Notes under the pieces: generated by a model | What the model was told of the DNA's origin: nothing | Database searches by the model: none | Seen by the model: the letters and a program-made list of their open reading frames with translations, nothing else | Part shown: piece by piece, positions 39,083-49,232 of the stretch | Numbering within the stretch: the first letter of the stretch is position 1 | Layout of the letters: each line of letters starts with the position of its first letter | Position numbers and translations under genes: made by a program | DNA from: Actinomycetota bacterium | GTDB taxonomy: Bacteria > Actinomycetota > Actinomycetes > S36-B12 | Reading direction: 5' to 3' | Assembly (NCBI GenBank): GCA_030684515.1 | Contig: JAUXVJ010000002.1 | Span: forward strand, 218,118-282,117 | DNA length: 64,000 nt

Positions 39083-39757
39083 GTGGTCAGCGCCGAAGAA
39101 CAAGCACCAAAAGCGCAGGTCATTCGCGTGTTCTTGCTGGACGACCATGAAATCGTGCGCAGAGGCGTTCGCGATCTGCTTGAAGCCGAAGTCGATATCG
39201 AAGTAGTAGGCGAAGCATCCACCGCCGAACAGGCCTTGCGCCGCGTGCCTGCCCTGAGTGCAGACGTAGCAGTTCTGGACGTTCGGCTTCCCGATGGCAA
39301 CGGTGTCACGGTATGCCGAGAGTTGCGCTCGCAGATGCCTGAGTTGAAGTGCCTGATGCTGACTTCTTTCGCTGACGACGAGGCTATGTTGGACGCGATC
39401 TTGGCCGGCGCATCGGGCTACGTACTGAAGCAAATCCGTGGCACCGACCTTGTTCAAGCAGTACGAACCGTTGCGGCTGGCGGCTCACTGCTTGATGAGC
39501 GTACGACGACAAGCGTTGTTGAGCGTGTTCAGCACAAGACGGAATCCGCAGATCCATTGATGCGCCTCACCGAGCGCGAGAAGGAAATCCTTGCCCTCAT
39601 CGGAGAGGGTCTGACGAATCGACAAATCGGCGAGCGGTTGTTCCTCGCTGAGAAGACTGTGAAGAACTACGTGTCAGGGTTGCTGTCGAAGTTGGGTATG
39701 CAACGACGAACACAGGTCGCTGTGCTCGCCACAGAAATGCGCGGCGCAGTCGAGTAG
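39083..39757 (+). CDS. NarL/DevR-type response regulator
   Basis: A 224-residue response regulator from GTG 39083 (SD GGAGG). The receiver holds Asp20/Asp21 and phospho-acceptor Asp66 (VLDVRLPDG) and the output is a LuxR-type helix-turn-helix ([22 protein letters not shown]). Sequence is close to mycobacterial DevR/DosR, the dormancy regulator. It is convergent with the DevS-like kinase gene. Confidence 0.9.
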   Translation: MVSAEEQAPKAQVIRVFLLDDHEIVRRGVRDLLEAEVDIEVVGEASTAEQALRRVPALSADVAVLDVRLPDGNGVTVCRELRSQMPELKCLMLTSFADDEAMLDAILAGASGYVLKQIRGTDLVQAVRTVAAGGSLLDERTTTSVVERVQHKTESADPLMRLTEREKEILALIGEGLTNRQIGERLFLAEKTVKNYVSGLLSKLGMQRRTQVAVLATEMRGAVE

Positions 39758-39794
39758 AACGAGTCGTCGTGGCATGTGCTGCGAAGACCGAACG

Positions 39795-41330
<1,536 letters not shown>

Positions 41331-41348
41331 TCACGAGTCGTTCATCGG

Positions 41349-41429
41349 TGCGGAAGGCGGGACTTGAACCCGCACGCCCTAGAGCACGGCGTCCTAAGCG
41401 CCGCGTGTCTGCCATTCCACCACTTCCGC
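41349..41429 (-). tRNA. tRNA-Leu (anticodon TAG)
   Basis: Minus-strand sequence begins GCGGAAG and ends with the matching CTTCCGC plus discriminator A; CCA is not encoded. The long variable arm and the loop CTTAGGA give anticodon TAG, reading CUA codons. T-arm GGTTCAAGTCC is normal. It lies between the DevS-like kinase and HNH genes. Confidence 0.93.
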
Positions 41430-41448
41430 GTGGGTAATGGAGTCTAAG

Positions 41449-41952
41449 TCAGCGTGGATTGCTGGGCAGATTTGAGGTTGCGCGGTTGGCTATTTGACGG
41501 CAGTACGTCGGAGTTTGTGAATGGCAGTTCGGGCACAGAAATCGCAGATTCTGTGGACGGCAATCGCGAGAGTTGCCATTGAGATGGTCGATTTCAAGAG
41601 TCAATGCGTTGCCGTTCCATTCTGGGCCAGTGCTGCATCCAGAGCATGCGAGTGGAGTGCCCAGTTCAATTAGCGCGCGTCGCAGGAGGTACGTCTTGCG
41701 GCGAGGAGAGTCTGCTGGGAGCAGAACAAGTACTTCCTCGGCCCGAAGGCGAGGTCTGTAGATACCTCGGCTATGCGCCTGACCTGTGAAATGTGACGTG
41801 TCCAGACCTAAGCCCTTGATCCGGTTGCTTACGTGGTGATGCGAGCCGCCGGCTTGCCGTATTCCGAGTTCTCGTAGGACTCCAGCGATCGACTTTGATC
41901 GTATGACTGCCTCTGACAATGCACAGTCGTCATATCTCCTGATATTTGGCAT
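41449..41952 (-). CDS. HNH endonuclease
   Basis: A 167-residue protein with an HNH nuclease fold in its C-terminal half: CSGC and CPNC zinc pairs around LEIDHLNGNSRDCRPQNLRF, which supplies the catalytic His and Asn. The N-terminal half suggests a helix-turn-helix (SIAGVLRELGI). It stands alone next to tRNA-Leu. It could be a homing-type or restriction-type nuclease; I see no intron or partner methylase. Confidence 0.83.
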   Translation of the reverse strand: MPNIRRYDDCALSEAVIRSKSIAGVLRELGIRQAGGSHHHVSNRIKGLGLDTSHFTGQAHSRGIYRPRLRAEEVLVLLPADSPRRKTYLLRRALIELGTPLACSGCSTGPEWNGNALTLEIDHLNGNSRDCRPQNLRFLCPNCHSQTPTYCRQIANRATSNLPSNPR

Positions 41953-41980
41953 GCTCGAAGATAATCCGAGCCTCTGACAG

Positions 41981-42445
41981 CTAGCTCAGTTGCAGGTCGC
42001 GCATCAACTTGGCGACGTGACCAGTGGCTTTCACGTTGTACAGCGCGTGCTCGATCTTGCCGGTAGGGCTGATGATGAAGGTCGATCGAATGACGCCGAC
42101 CACCGTCTTTCCGTAGAGCTTCTTCTCACCGAAGGCTCCGTACTTCTTGAGGATCTCCTTCTCAGGATCAGACAGCAGGATGATCTTGAGGTCATCGCGC
42201 TCCCTGAACTTCGCAAGCTTCTCCGGCTTGTCTGGTGAGATGCCAATCACGACGTAGTCACTCTTGTCGAAGACCTTGAGATTGTCTGTGAAGTCACAGG
42301 CTTGCTTCGTGCATCCAGGAGTCAACGCCGCCGGATAGAAATACACAACCACGCGCTTGCCCTTGAATTGCGACAGGCGAACAGTCTCCCCTTTGTCATC
42401 CTTGAGCGCGAATGCTGGAGCATTGTCCTTGGGTTGCAGAGCCAT
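41981..42445 (-). CDS. bcp: thioredoxin-dependent peroxiredoxin Bcp
   Basis: A 154-residue AhpC/TSA peroxiredoxin. The peroxidatic Cys is in ALTPGCTKQACDF, with a second Cys five residues on, as in atypical 2-Cys Bcp proteins. It reduces H2O2 and organic peroxides. Stands alone, minus strand. Confidence 0.94.
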   Translation of the reverse strand: MALQPKDNAPAFALKDDKGETVRLSQFKGKRVVVYFYPAALTPGCTKQACDFTDNLKVFDKSDYVVIGISPDKPEKLAKFRERDDLKIILLSDPEKEILKKYGAFGEKKLYGKTVVGVIRSTFIISPTGKIEHALYNVKATGHVAKLMRDLQLS

Positions 42446-42485
42446 GGTCGAACTGTATTCGCCCGGTGTCGGAAGTAAGAGACAT

Positions 42486-43364
42486 TCAGCGAACGACTGG
42501 TGCGAGTGCGCTGGCGTCGGTGTGGGCGTCGAGCCCGGCTGAACGGCGGAGCCCTCGAGTGCCTGTGATGGCGAGGACGATCACAAAGAGCCCCGCTCCG
42601 ACGAGCACGATCATCGTGCCGGACGGTACGCCTGCGTAGTAGCTGAGATACATGCCAGCCAAGCCGCAGATGAGTCCAATCACGGTGCTGTACGTCAGCA
42701 TCCGCCCGAATGAATCGGTGAGCATGCGGGCAATCACTGCTGGGATCACAAGCATCGCCGCCACGAGGGTTACGCCGATGATGGTCAGGGTTGCAAGGAT
42801 TGCCAGCGAAAGAACGATCATGAGCATTGCTTCAATGCGCGCGACATTGACTCCTGAAACCGCAGCGACCTCTGGGTCGAAGGTGCTGAACAGCAGCGCG
42901 CGGTAGCGCAGGAAAACGAAAGCACCGGTCAGGATGCAGACGGCAATCAGTCCATAGATTTGCTGCGGACTTATCCCAAGGATGCTGCCAAAGAGCGCGT
43001 TCTCGAACGATGGTCCGCTCGTGCCGAACTTTGCAAAGAGTGCAACACCGAGGGCGAAGGATGCAGTCGTGATCACACCGATCGCGGCATCTGCGCCAAG
43101 GCGGCTCCGCTTGGTCACCGCGGTGATTGCGAGTGCCGAAGCAATGCCCCACAGACCTGCGCCCAGGATGTAGAAGTTGGCCACGAAGAGTTGTGATGCC
43201 GCGAATCCACCGAAGATCGAGTGCGAGAGACCGTGGCCGATGTAGCTCATCCCGCGCAAGACGATGTAGACACCGATGAAGCCAAGAAGCGCTCCAGAGA
43301 GCGCTGCCACCAGCAGTCCCTTCTGGAAGAAGGCGTATTGGAGCGGTTCAAGGAGTGTGTCCAT
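42486..43364 (-). CDS. znuB: metal ABC transporter permease
   Basis: A 292-residue permease with about eight transmembrane helices of the ZnuB/TroC/MntB (ABC-3) family; recognisable segments are LSGALLGFIGVYIVLRGMSY and the coupling region GVNVARIEAMLMI. It is the last gene of a three-gene importer and follows the ATPase directly. Substrate is discussed under the binding protein. Confidence 0.92.
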   Translation of the reverse strand: MDTLLEPLQYAFFQKGLLVAALSGALLGFIGVYIVLRGMSYIGHGLSHSIFGGFAASQLFVANFYILGAGLWGIASALAITAVTKRSRLGADAAIGVITTASFALGVALFAKFGTSGPSFENALFGSILGISPQQIYGLIAVCILTGAFVFLRYRALLFSTFDPEVAAVSGVNVARIEAMLMIVLSLAILATLTIIGVTLVAAMLVIPAVIARMLTDSFGRMLTYSTVIGLICGLAGMYLSYYAGVPSGTMIVLVGAGLFVIVLAITGTRGLRRSAGLDAHTDASALAPVVR

Positions 43365-44150
43365 CTAGACCGTGCCTCCGATCGCACCGATGTGCGGTCC
43401 TTCTTCGACAACGATGCGCATACCGAGGTGCTCCAGCACTTCCATGCGCGCACCAAAAGTTCGCTCAAGCACGTCGGGATTCATGACGTCATTGGGTGTG
43501 CCGGAGGCGATGATGCCCTTGTTCACACAGACCAGATGAGGCAGATGCGCGGCAATTCCGTTGAGGTCGTGTGTGGTCAGCACGATTGCGACACCCTCTT
43601 CATGCAGATCGGCAAGGAGGTGGAGTACGTCATGGCGGGTCGAAACATCCACGCCGCTCGTTGGCTCATCCAGCAGCATGATCTGGGGTTGACGCAGCAG
43701 AGCGCGGGCCAGGAACATGCGTTGCTGCTGTCCGCCGGACAGCTCGCGAATATGGCGCTCGGCCAAGTCGCCGATCCCAAGTCGCTCGAGGACGTCGGCG
43801 ACCTGAGACTTCTCCGGCTTGCTGGCCCAGGGAAGTTGGTTCGCTGCCTTGCGTGACATAAGTACGCACTCGCGAACGGTGACGGGAAAGTTCCAACTCA
43901 CCGTTTCCAACTGCGGCACATAGGCCATGCGCAAGCCATTGGCCTGAGTGATGCGGCCCTTCATCGGCTTCAAGGTGCCAAGCAGCAAACGCAGGAGCGT
44001 GGTCTTGCCAGCTCCCGATGGGCCCACGATTCCGGTGAACTGGTCCTCGTGAACATGGAAGTTCACGTCGCTCAGAACGGGATGGTGGGAATAGCCGGCA
44101 TCAACTCCGTCCAGTTGGATGAGCTCGGGACCCTCGCCGATACCTGTCAC
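43365..44150 (-). CDS. znuC: metal ABC transporter ATP-binding protein
   Basis: A 261-residue ABC ATPase: Walker A GPSGAGKTTLL, signature LSGGQQQRMFLARAL, Walker B IMLLDEPTSGVD. The gene overlaps the binding-protein gene by four bases and abuts the permease, an operon typical of zinc/manganese uptake. Confidence 0.94.
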   Translation of the reverse strand: MTGIGEGPELIQLDGVDAGYSHHPVLSDVNFHVHEDQFTGIVGPSGAGKTTLLRLLLGTLKPMKGRITQANGLRMAYVPQLETVSWNFPVTVRECVLMSRKAANQLPWASKPEKSQVADVLERLGIGDLAERHIRELSGGQQQRMFLARALLRQPQIMLLDEPTSGVDVSTRHDVLHLLADLHEEGVAIVLTTHDLNGIAAHLPHLVCVNKGIIASGTPNDVMNPDVLERTFGARMEVLEHLGMRIVVEEGPHIGAIGGTV

Positions 44151-45148
44151 TGTGGGTAGACGGCAGTATCGGGAGCAGTGGGAGTTGTGCTGACTGCTGC
44201 GAGGTTCGCCGTAGTGCCACCCAGACCCTTGATCATCGTCATGTAGTCATACTTCATGAGCCCAATCCAAGAATGATCGGCCTCGCCTGGAGCGCCGGGA
44301 AGATCGTCATCTCGCAAGGTGTCCTCGTACCTGGCTCCGCTTGCGCGACCAATTTCTTCAAGCACTTTTGAAGGAAAGACTTCAGAGCCGAAAATTGTTG
44401 GAACCTTCTGGCTCTTGACCTGATCAATCAGTTCTGCAACCTCGGCTGGCGTTGGGTCAGCGAAGTCCTTTGGCTGCACTGCGCCAATGACCTGCCAGCC
44501 GAAATTCTTCGCGAAGTAGGCATAGGCGTCGTGGTAGGTCAACAGTTTGAGATTGCCCGCAGGGACAGTCTTTTGATCGGCGCGGATCGCATCTGCCAGC
44601 GCAGTTGCCTGTTTCTCGAAGGCTTGGTAATTGGCTTGGTAGTAGCCGGCGTTACTCGGGTCGCGCTTGGAGAGCTCGTCGCGAATGACTCCTGCGTACT
44701 TGATTGCGTACAGCGGATCAGTCCACAGGTGCGGATTGGGCTTGCCTTCCTCCTTAGGGAAGGAGAAGTCGTAGATGTAGTCAGACTCCGGCAGGGTCAT
44801 GGTGCCAAGTTCAATCAGATCTGCACCTGACTTCATGTTCTCCCGCGCGAGGTCCGCGGTGGGATCTTCAAGTTTCAGGCCGTTGATGAAGATGATGTCG
44901 GCCTTGCTCAGTAGTTCGGCAACTTGAGGGGCTGGCTCGTAAGTGTGGCTGTTGGTTCCCTCCGGAACGATGCCTTCTACCCGCACCTTGTCGCCACCGA
45001 TGCTTGACGCGATGGAGGTGAGGGGAGAGACCGTCGTTGCCACGAGCAGGGTGTCTGATGCAGTGGCTTGATCGTCACTGGAGGAACAAGCGGCGAGCAG
45101 CAGGGCAGCCGATGTGAGTACCGGCAAGATCAGCAGTTGTCGGCGCAT
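44147..45148 (-). CDS. znuA: zinc-type metal-binding lipoprotein
   Basis: A 333-residue cluster A-I binding protein. Lipobox LAAC (Cys at residue 21). Metal ligands visible are His in NSHTYEP, His in NPHLWTDP, and His in LTYHDAYAYFAKNFG; this third position is His in zinc binders (ZnuA/TroA) and Glu in manganese binders such as PsaA. Low-complexity His loop is absent. It overlaps the ATPase gene by four bases. Zinc is favoured by the third His, by inference. Confidence 0.9.
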   Translation of the reverse strand: MRRQLLILPVLTSAALLLAACSSSDDQATASDTLLVATTVSPLTSIASSIGGDKVRVEGIVPEGTNSHTYEPAPQVAELLSKADIIFINGLKLEDPTADLARENMKSGADLIELGTMTLPESDYIYDFSFPKEEGKPNPHLWTDPLYAIKYAGVIRDELSKRDPSNAGYYQANYQAFEKQATALADAIRADQKTVPAGNLKLLTYHDAYAYFAKNFGWQVIGAVQPKDFADPTPAEVAELIDQVKSQKVPTIFGSEVFPSKVLEEIGRASGARYEDTLRDDDLPGAPGEADHSWIGLMKYDYMTMIKGLGGTTANLAAVSTTPTAPDTAVYPQ

Positions 45149-45258
45149 TCGGGCACTCTAATGTCCCCGAAGAGTAATAGCAAAGAACTTGCAAGTAATC
45201 TCAACTGCGAATAAGGCAGCAATTCCAGCTGCGGGCATGAGCAGCGTAGGCTGCGCAG

Positions 45259-45528
45259 GTGGCCACAGATTCTGTTGAGACCCATGATCCAGCGATCCTT
45301 GCGCTCATTGCTGAGGTCACCGCTGCACGCAACGATCTCCTTGCCTCAGTAGCGGAGCTCCAAAGTGAGCTCACGCCGGGCGCTTTTGCCAGGCGGGGGC
45401 TCGGCGTTGTCGCCGGTGCCTTTGTCGACGAGAACGGCGACGTGCGACCCAAACGCATCGCAGTTGTGGCAGGGACCTTGGCAAGCGCGGTTGCGCTGAA
45501 GGTGCTTGGCCGCATCCGCCGTTCCTAG
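45259..45528 (+). CDS. DUF3618-like small protein
   Basis: An 89-residue protein. The N-terminal part (ILALIAEVTAARNDLLASVAELQSELTP) resembles the helical DUF3618 segment; the rest holds a weak hydrophobic stretch (IAVVAGTLASAVAL). Start GTG 45259. The upstream region and neighbour suggest no clear operon. Function unknown. Confidence 0.6.
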   Translation: MATDSVETHDPAILALIAEVTAARNDLLASVAELQSELTPGAFARRGLGVVAGAFVDENGDVRPKRIAVVAGTLASAVALKVLGRIRRS

Positions 45529-45553
45529 TCAGCGCAGCTGGCAAGGCCCCCAT

Positions 45554-45582
45554 TTGGTGTGACAAGTCCCACCGGCTAAAGT
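45554..45582 (+). promoter_or_regulatory. promoter for the SAM riboswitch transcript
   Basis: TTGGTG (45554-45559) and TAAAGT (45577-45582) are separated by 17 bases, predicting a start near 45589, just before the riboswitch. Confidence 0.5.
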
Positions 45583-45601
45583 TCTCCTCACAACTGAATA
45601 C

Positions 45602-45720
45602 CTCATCCAGAGGGGCAGAGGGATACGGCCCGTTGAAGCCCCGGCAACCTATTTGAATACTCGTTCGCGAGGCCTTCAAAGTTCGGTGCCAACTCCGACC
45701 TGTACACCAGGACAGATGAG
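45602..45720 (+). ncRNA. SAM riboswitch (S-box / SAM-I type)
   Basis: The conserved core is present: CAGAGGGG...GAGGGA with the kink-turn, GGCCC, TGAAGCCCCGGCAACC, and GGTGCCAACTCC. CTCATC (45602-45607) pairs with GATGAG (45715-45720) as P1; CTCGTTCGCGAG forms the P3 top with a TTCG loop. It lies directly ahead of a threonine-synthase-like gene. SAM-I versus the SAM-IV relative was judged by eye. Confidence 0.85.
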
Positions 45721-45739
45721 CCAGAGAGGCCTCGCGAAG

Positions 45740-46996
45740 ATGACAGCAACATTGGGTACCGACCCAGAACTCGGTTCTGCCCTAGCCCTGAAGTGTCGTG
45801 AATGCGGCGCGCTGTACCCACTTGACGCCAGTTATGCCTGCTTCGAGTGTTTCGGCCCGCTGGAAGTCGCCTACCAGGAACGAAGCATCACGCGCGAAGA
45901 GATTGAAGCCGGCCCGCTATCCATGTGGCGCTACGAGGGTTTGCTCCCCGTGGTTCCCGGCGCAGGTCATCGACCCGGGCTGCAGCCAGGGTTCACCAAG
46001 CTCGTTCGCGCCGACAATCTCGCCGCAGCTCTGGGGGCCAAAGCGGTATGGGTCAAGGACGATTCAGGCAATCCCACCCATTCGTTCAAGGACCGAGTCG
46101 TCGCGGTGGCCTTGGAGAACGCACGTCGTCTGGGCTTTGAGACCATCGCTTGCGCATCGACCGGCAACCTCGCGAACGCTGTTGCTGCTGCGGCATCCCG
46201 CGCGGGATTGAAGTCGGTGGTGTTCGTGCCCTCGAATCTCGAAGCAGGCAAGATCGTCACGACCGCGGTCTATGGCGGAGTGCTCGTAGCGATCGGCGGC
46301 AACTATGACGATGTCAATCGCCTTTGTACCGAAGTGGCGGCATCGCGCGACTGGGGATTTGTCAACGTCAATCTGCGTCCTTACTACGCAGAGGGCAGCA
46401 AGACAGTTGGCTACGAAACCGCTGAGCAGCTTGGTTGGCGCTTGCCGGACGCTGTTGTGTCACCTATTGCGTCTGGCTCACTGCTGACCAAAGTCGACAA
46501 GGCATTCCGTGAGTTCGTTGACCTAGGGCTGGTGTCGGACCATCCAACGCAGATCTTTGGCGCGCAGGCCACTGGGTGCTCGCCGGTATCGCAGGCTTTC
46601 CAAGCCGGCCAAGAGTTCATCAAGCCAGTGAAGCCCGACACCATTGCGAAGTCGCTGGCAATCGGCAACCCAGCCGACGGGCCATACGCCCTCGATGTTG
46701 TGCGCCGCACCAAGGGCGCGATTTCAGACGTCACCGATGACGAGATCGTCGAGGGCATCAAGTTGCTTGCCGAGACCGAAGGCATCTTCGCCGAGACTGC
46801 TGGCGGCGTTGTGGTCGGTACCTACCGCAAGTTGTTGCGCGAAGGCTTGATCGATCCCGCCGCTGAGGTTGTCCTGCTCAATACTGGCGATGGACTGAAG
46901 ACCTTGGATGCTGTCGCACCCACCAGTGGTCCCACCATCACCGTCTCCCCGTCATTCGACGAATTCGAAGCTGCTTACACGGAGGTCATCAAATGA
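45740..46996 (+). CDS. thrC: threonine-synthase-family PLP enzyme under SAM control
   Basis: A 418-residue fold-type II PLP enzyme from ATG 45740, placed just after the riboswitch. It has a zinc-ribbon-like N terminus (CxxC at 19-22 and 34-37), PLP Lys117 in DSGNPTHSFKDR, and pyridoxal-phosphate loop SGNLAN-like (ASTGNLANAV). Threonine synthase acts on O-phosphohomoserine. The SAM riboswitch and the overlapping sulfur-carrier gene raise the alternative that this paralogue makes homocysteine from O-phosphohomoserine and a thiocarboxylate. Stop overlaps the next ATG (ATGA). Confidence 0.85.
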   Translation: MTATLGTDPELGSALALKCRECGALYPLDASYACFECFGPLEVAYQERSITREEIEAGPLSMWRYEGLLPVVPGAGHRPGLQPGFTKLVRADNLAAALGAKAVWVKDDSGNPTHSFKDRVVAVALENARRLGFETIACASTGNLANAVAAAASRAGLKSVVFVPSNLEAGKIVTTAVYGGVLVAIGGNYDDVNRLCTEVAASRDWGFVNVNLRPYYAEGSKTVGYETAEQLGWRLPDAVVSPIASGSLLTKVDKAFREFVDLGLVSDHPTQIFGAQATGCSPVSQAFQAGQEFIKPVKPDTIAKSLAIGNPADGPYALDVVRRTKGAISDVTDDEIVEGIKLLAETEGIFAETAGGVVVGTYRKLLREGLIDPAAEVVLLNTGDGLKTLDAVAPTSGPTITVSPSFDEFEAAYTEVIK

Positions 46997-47268
46997 GTGC
47001 CACAGTCCGCATCCCCACAATCCTGCGCACCTACACGGCTGGAGCAGCTGAGGTAACGGCTGAAGGCACGACTTTGCAGGAGGTCATCACCAGCCTTGAA
47101 GGTCAGTTCCCTGGCATCGCGGCACGAGTCCTCGATGACAACGGACAGCTTCGTCGTTTCGTCAATGTGTACGTCAACGACGACGATGTCCGCTTCATCG
47201 AGGGACTCGCATCACCTACCGCTGATGGCGCTCAGATTTCGATTATCCCGGCTGTTGCCGGCGGCTGA
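46993..47268 (+). CDS. second CysO-like ubiquitin-type sulfur carrier
   Basis: A 91-residue ThiS/MoaD-type protein ending in VAGG with terminal Gly-Gly. It aligns over its whole length with CysO at 34974 (shared VR.PTILR, PGI, LRRFVNVY.ND.DVRF, I.PAVAGG). It overlaps the ThrC-like gene by four bases, so translation is coupled and the two proteins very likely work together. Confidence 0.92.
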   Translation: MSATVRIPTILRTYTAGAAEVTAEGTTLQEVITSLEGQFPGIAARVLDDNGQLRRFVNVYVNDDDVRFIEGLASPTADGAQISIIPAVAGG

Positions 47269-47787
47269 TCAGCGCCTGCGCTTCACCAGGACGTAGATCG
47301 CCGCGATCGATCCGGCGAGCAAGATAGCGGCGATCGCCATCGCCCACGGTGAAAAAGAGGACTCCATCGAAGAGTCTTCAATTGGTGTGGGTTCAACTGA
47401 AGGCTGCGCAGCTGAATTGCCGAAGCTGAACGTTATTGCACCTGTCACGGGATGCCCATCTGCCGAAACCACGCGGTAGGCGACTTGGTACGTGCCCGCT
47501 GGCAGGGTCGCCGGCCATTCGATCTCCAAGGATGTATCGGTGGGCTTGATCTTGCTGCTGTAGACGTTTGCACCCAACTCGTCATTGATCGAGACGGTGT
47601 CCAGACTCGGAAGCAGAGGTTCGTCGAACCTGAACTCCACAGATCTAGGAGCTGATACGAGTTGTGCGCCATCGGCCGGGGTGGATGACACCAACTGGGT
47701 GTGGGCTTGGGCGCTGTTCGCACCCAAGCCACCCAGAGCAACAATGATGAGCGCGATGCTCGCGATGCGCGTTCGAGTACTAGCCAA
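47269..47787 (-). CDS. CopC-domain protein with C-terminal membrane anchor
   Basis: A 172-residue secreted protein: signal peptide ending at NSAQA, so the mature protein begins with His (HTQLVSS), a CopC-type copper ligand. The domain ends near residue 125 and is followed by a low-complexity linker, one transmembrane segment and a short basic tail. Start TTG 47787 overlaps the upstream gene by eight bases. Confidence 0.86.
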   Translation of the reverse strand: MASTRTRIASIALIIVALGGLGANSAQAHTQLVSSTPADGAQLVSAPRSVEFRFDEPLLPSLDTVSINDELGANVYSSKIKPTDTSLEIEWPATLPAGTYQVAYRVVSADGHPVTGAITFSFGNSAAQPSVEPTPIEDSSMESSFSPWAMAIAAILLAGSIAAIYVLVKRRR

Positions 47788-48445
47788 GACTGACCGCTCC
47801 GTTCGTCACGATCACTGAACCGGCTTTACCGATCAATGTGGCCCGCATCGTCCACTTGCCAGTTGTGGGAAGGATGCCGGACGCCTTGGCTTGCTTGCCG
47901 TTCCCGGAGATTGGCCAGGTGAATGGCCCGTCGAATGCCGGATTGGACCATTCCACTTCACCGCTCGTTGCGGAGGTGCTGAACACGACGTTGAGTGGTC
48001 CACTGCGGCTTCCATTGAGCACTGTGGTGATCTTGGGAGTGGTCGAAATCGACTTCGGCATTCCGGCTGGTGTGGGCTCGCCGACAATGAATGCGAGAGC
48101 ACCTGTGATGGTGTGACCATCGTCAGATCGAGCCTTCCACTGAACTGAGTTTGCACCGACTGACAATGGAGTTGTTGGCGTCACCGTGATCGTGGCCCCG
48201 ATGGCTTTGAAGCTCGAGGCGATCGGTTCAGCCTTGGCATTGAGCAGGCTGACTTCTTCCACATCGACGGGTTCGCTGAAAGTCAGCGAGACGGTCTTCG
48301 GAGCCGTGGCGATGACGGCACCATTGCGCGGTGTGCTGGATTTCAAGTCTGCATGGGCTGATGCTGATGGTGGGTTCACAAGAAGCACGAGTGAACCCAC
48401 CATTGCAGCCACGAGGGCTTTTCGCATTGAAATCAGCCCTCTCAT
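47780..48445 (-). CDS. CopC-like copper-binding protein
   Basis: A 221-residue protein with signal peptide (VAAMVGSLVLLV, SASA) and a mature N terminus HADLKSSTP, the CopC N-terminal histidine site. The second conserved copper segment DDGHTITGAL is present. The C-terminal ~90 residues form an extra beta domain not found in classical CopC. Overlaps both neighbours by a few bases. Confidence 0.84.
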   Translation of the reverse strand: MRGLISMRKALVAAMVGSLVLLVNPPSASAHADLKSSTPRNGAVIATAPKTVSLTFSEPVDVEEVSLLNAKAEPIASSFKAIGATITVTPTTPLSVGANSVQWKARSDDGHTITGALAFIVGEPTPAGMPKSISTTPKITTVLNGSRSGPLNVVFSTSATSGEVEWSNPAFDGPFTWPISGNGKQAKASGILPTTGKWTMRATLIGKAGSVIVTNGAVSLG

Positions 48446-49170
48446 GCCACGACTGTGACAGAAGGAGCAGGGGAGGCAAGGGCCGCGGACGATCCTGCAA
48501 TTGGCAGGTCAATCCAGGCTTCGGCGCCGGCCGTGGAGTTGCCTACCCGCTTGCCATTGAGCTTCGCCACGACCTCGGTTCCCTCAGGTACCTTGATTGA
48601 AGTCGTCTTCAGCGTGAACTTTCCTTCTGGTCCCACCACAATTGCGTGCTTGGTGAGAGGAACTGCACCGCTGAACAGATCGACGCTCTCGCCTTCGTAT
48701 CCGGGAAGTGCGCCGGTGATCGTGGCTTCCTCACCGGATCTTGACACCCTGATTTCGGCGTCGCATGTCTGCACAGTCTTGAAGTAGAAGGTCTGTGAAG
48801 CCACACCCGCGGGCAATTTCGGCCAAGTGAGGCGCAGTCCAAAGTCGTCGAACTGTTCGTCGGGCAGCACTCCGGTCGTCCACGAGACCGTGTCGGCTGT
48901 GGCGCTTGTCGTCCACCCGGCTTTCTGCTGAGCCTTCACACCAGTGACTCCCGTTGGAATCGTGACGGTGATCGAATTTGTGGCATCACCATCACACCCG
49001 TGTCCTGGCCGGAAGAAGATCACGGCACTCTTTCCCGCTGTCTGCGCTGCCCCGCGAAGATCAAGCCCCATGTGAGCGCTTGCCGAATTGGCAGCACCTA
49101 TGGCTGTTGCGGCAACGATTGAACTTGCGAGTATTGAGCGAAGCGCATTCTTGTACAAACGTGATTGCAT
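48442..49170 (-). CDS. YcnI-family (DUF1775) protein
   Basis: A 242-residue secreted protein: signal peptide (SIVAATAIGAANSASA) and mature N terminus HMGLDLRG, then a GHGCDGDATNSI segment and the KAGW...VSWTTGVLPDEQFDDFGLRL core that marks DUF1775/YcnI. YcnI binds copper through its N-terminal His and a tryptophan. It precedes two CopC genes with 4-8 base overlaps. Confidence 0.86.
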   Translation of the reverse strand: MQSRLYKNALRSILASSIVAATAIGAANSASAHMGLDLRGAAQTAGKSAVIFFRPGHGCDGDATNSITVTIPTGVTGVKAQQKAGWTTSATADTVSWTTGVLPDEQFDDFGLRLTWPKLPAGVASQTFYFKTVQTCDAEIRVSRSGEEATITGALPGYEGESVDLFSGAVPLTKHAIVVGPEGKFTLKTTSIKVPEGTEVVAKLNGKRVGNSTAGAEAWIDLPIAGSSAALASPAPSVTVVA

Positions 49171-49232
49171 GAATAGTCCTTTGAAAGTAGTCAGAAATTG
49201 TGAGCCAGCACGTGTTGCGCTGACGAAATGCC

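Noticed and set aside
41449..41952. HNH gene as part of a group I or homing intron in tRNA-Leu
   Set aside because: The tRNA is contiguous without intron and the HNH gene is complete and separate.
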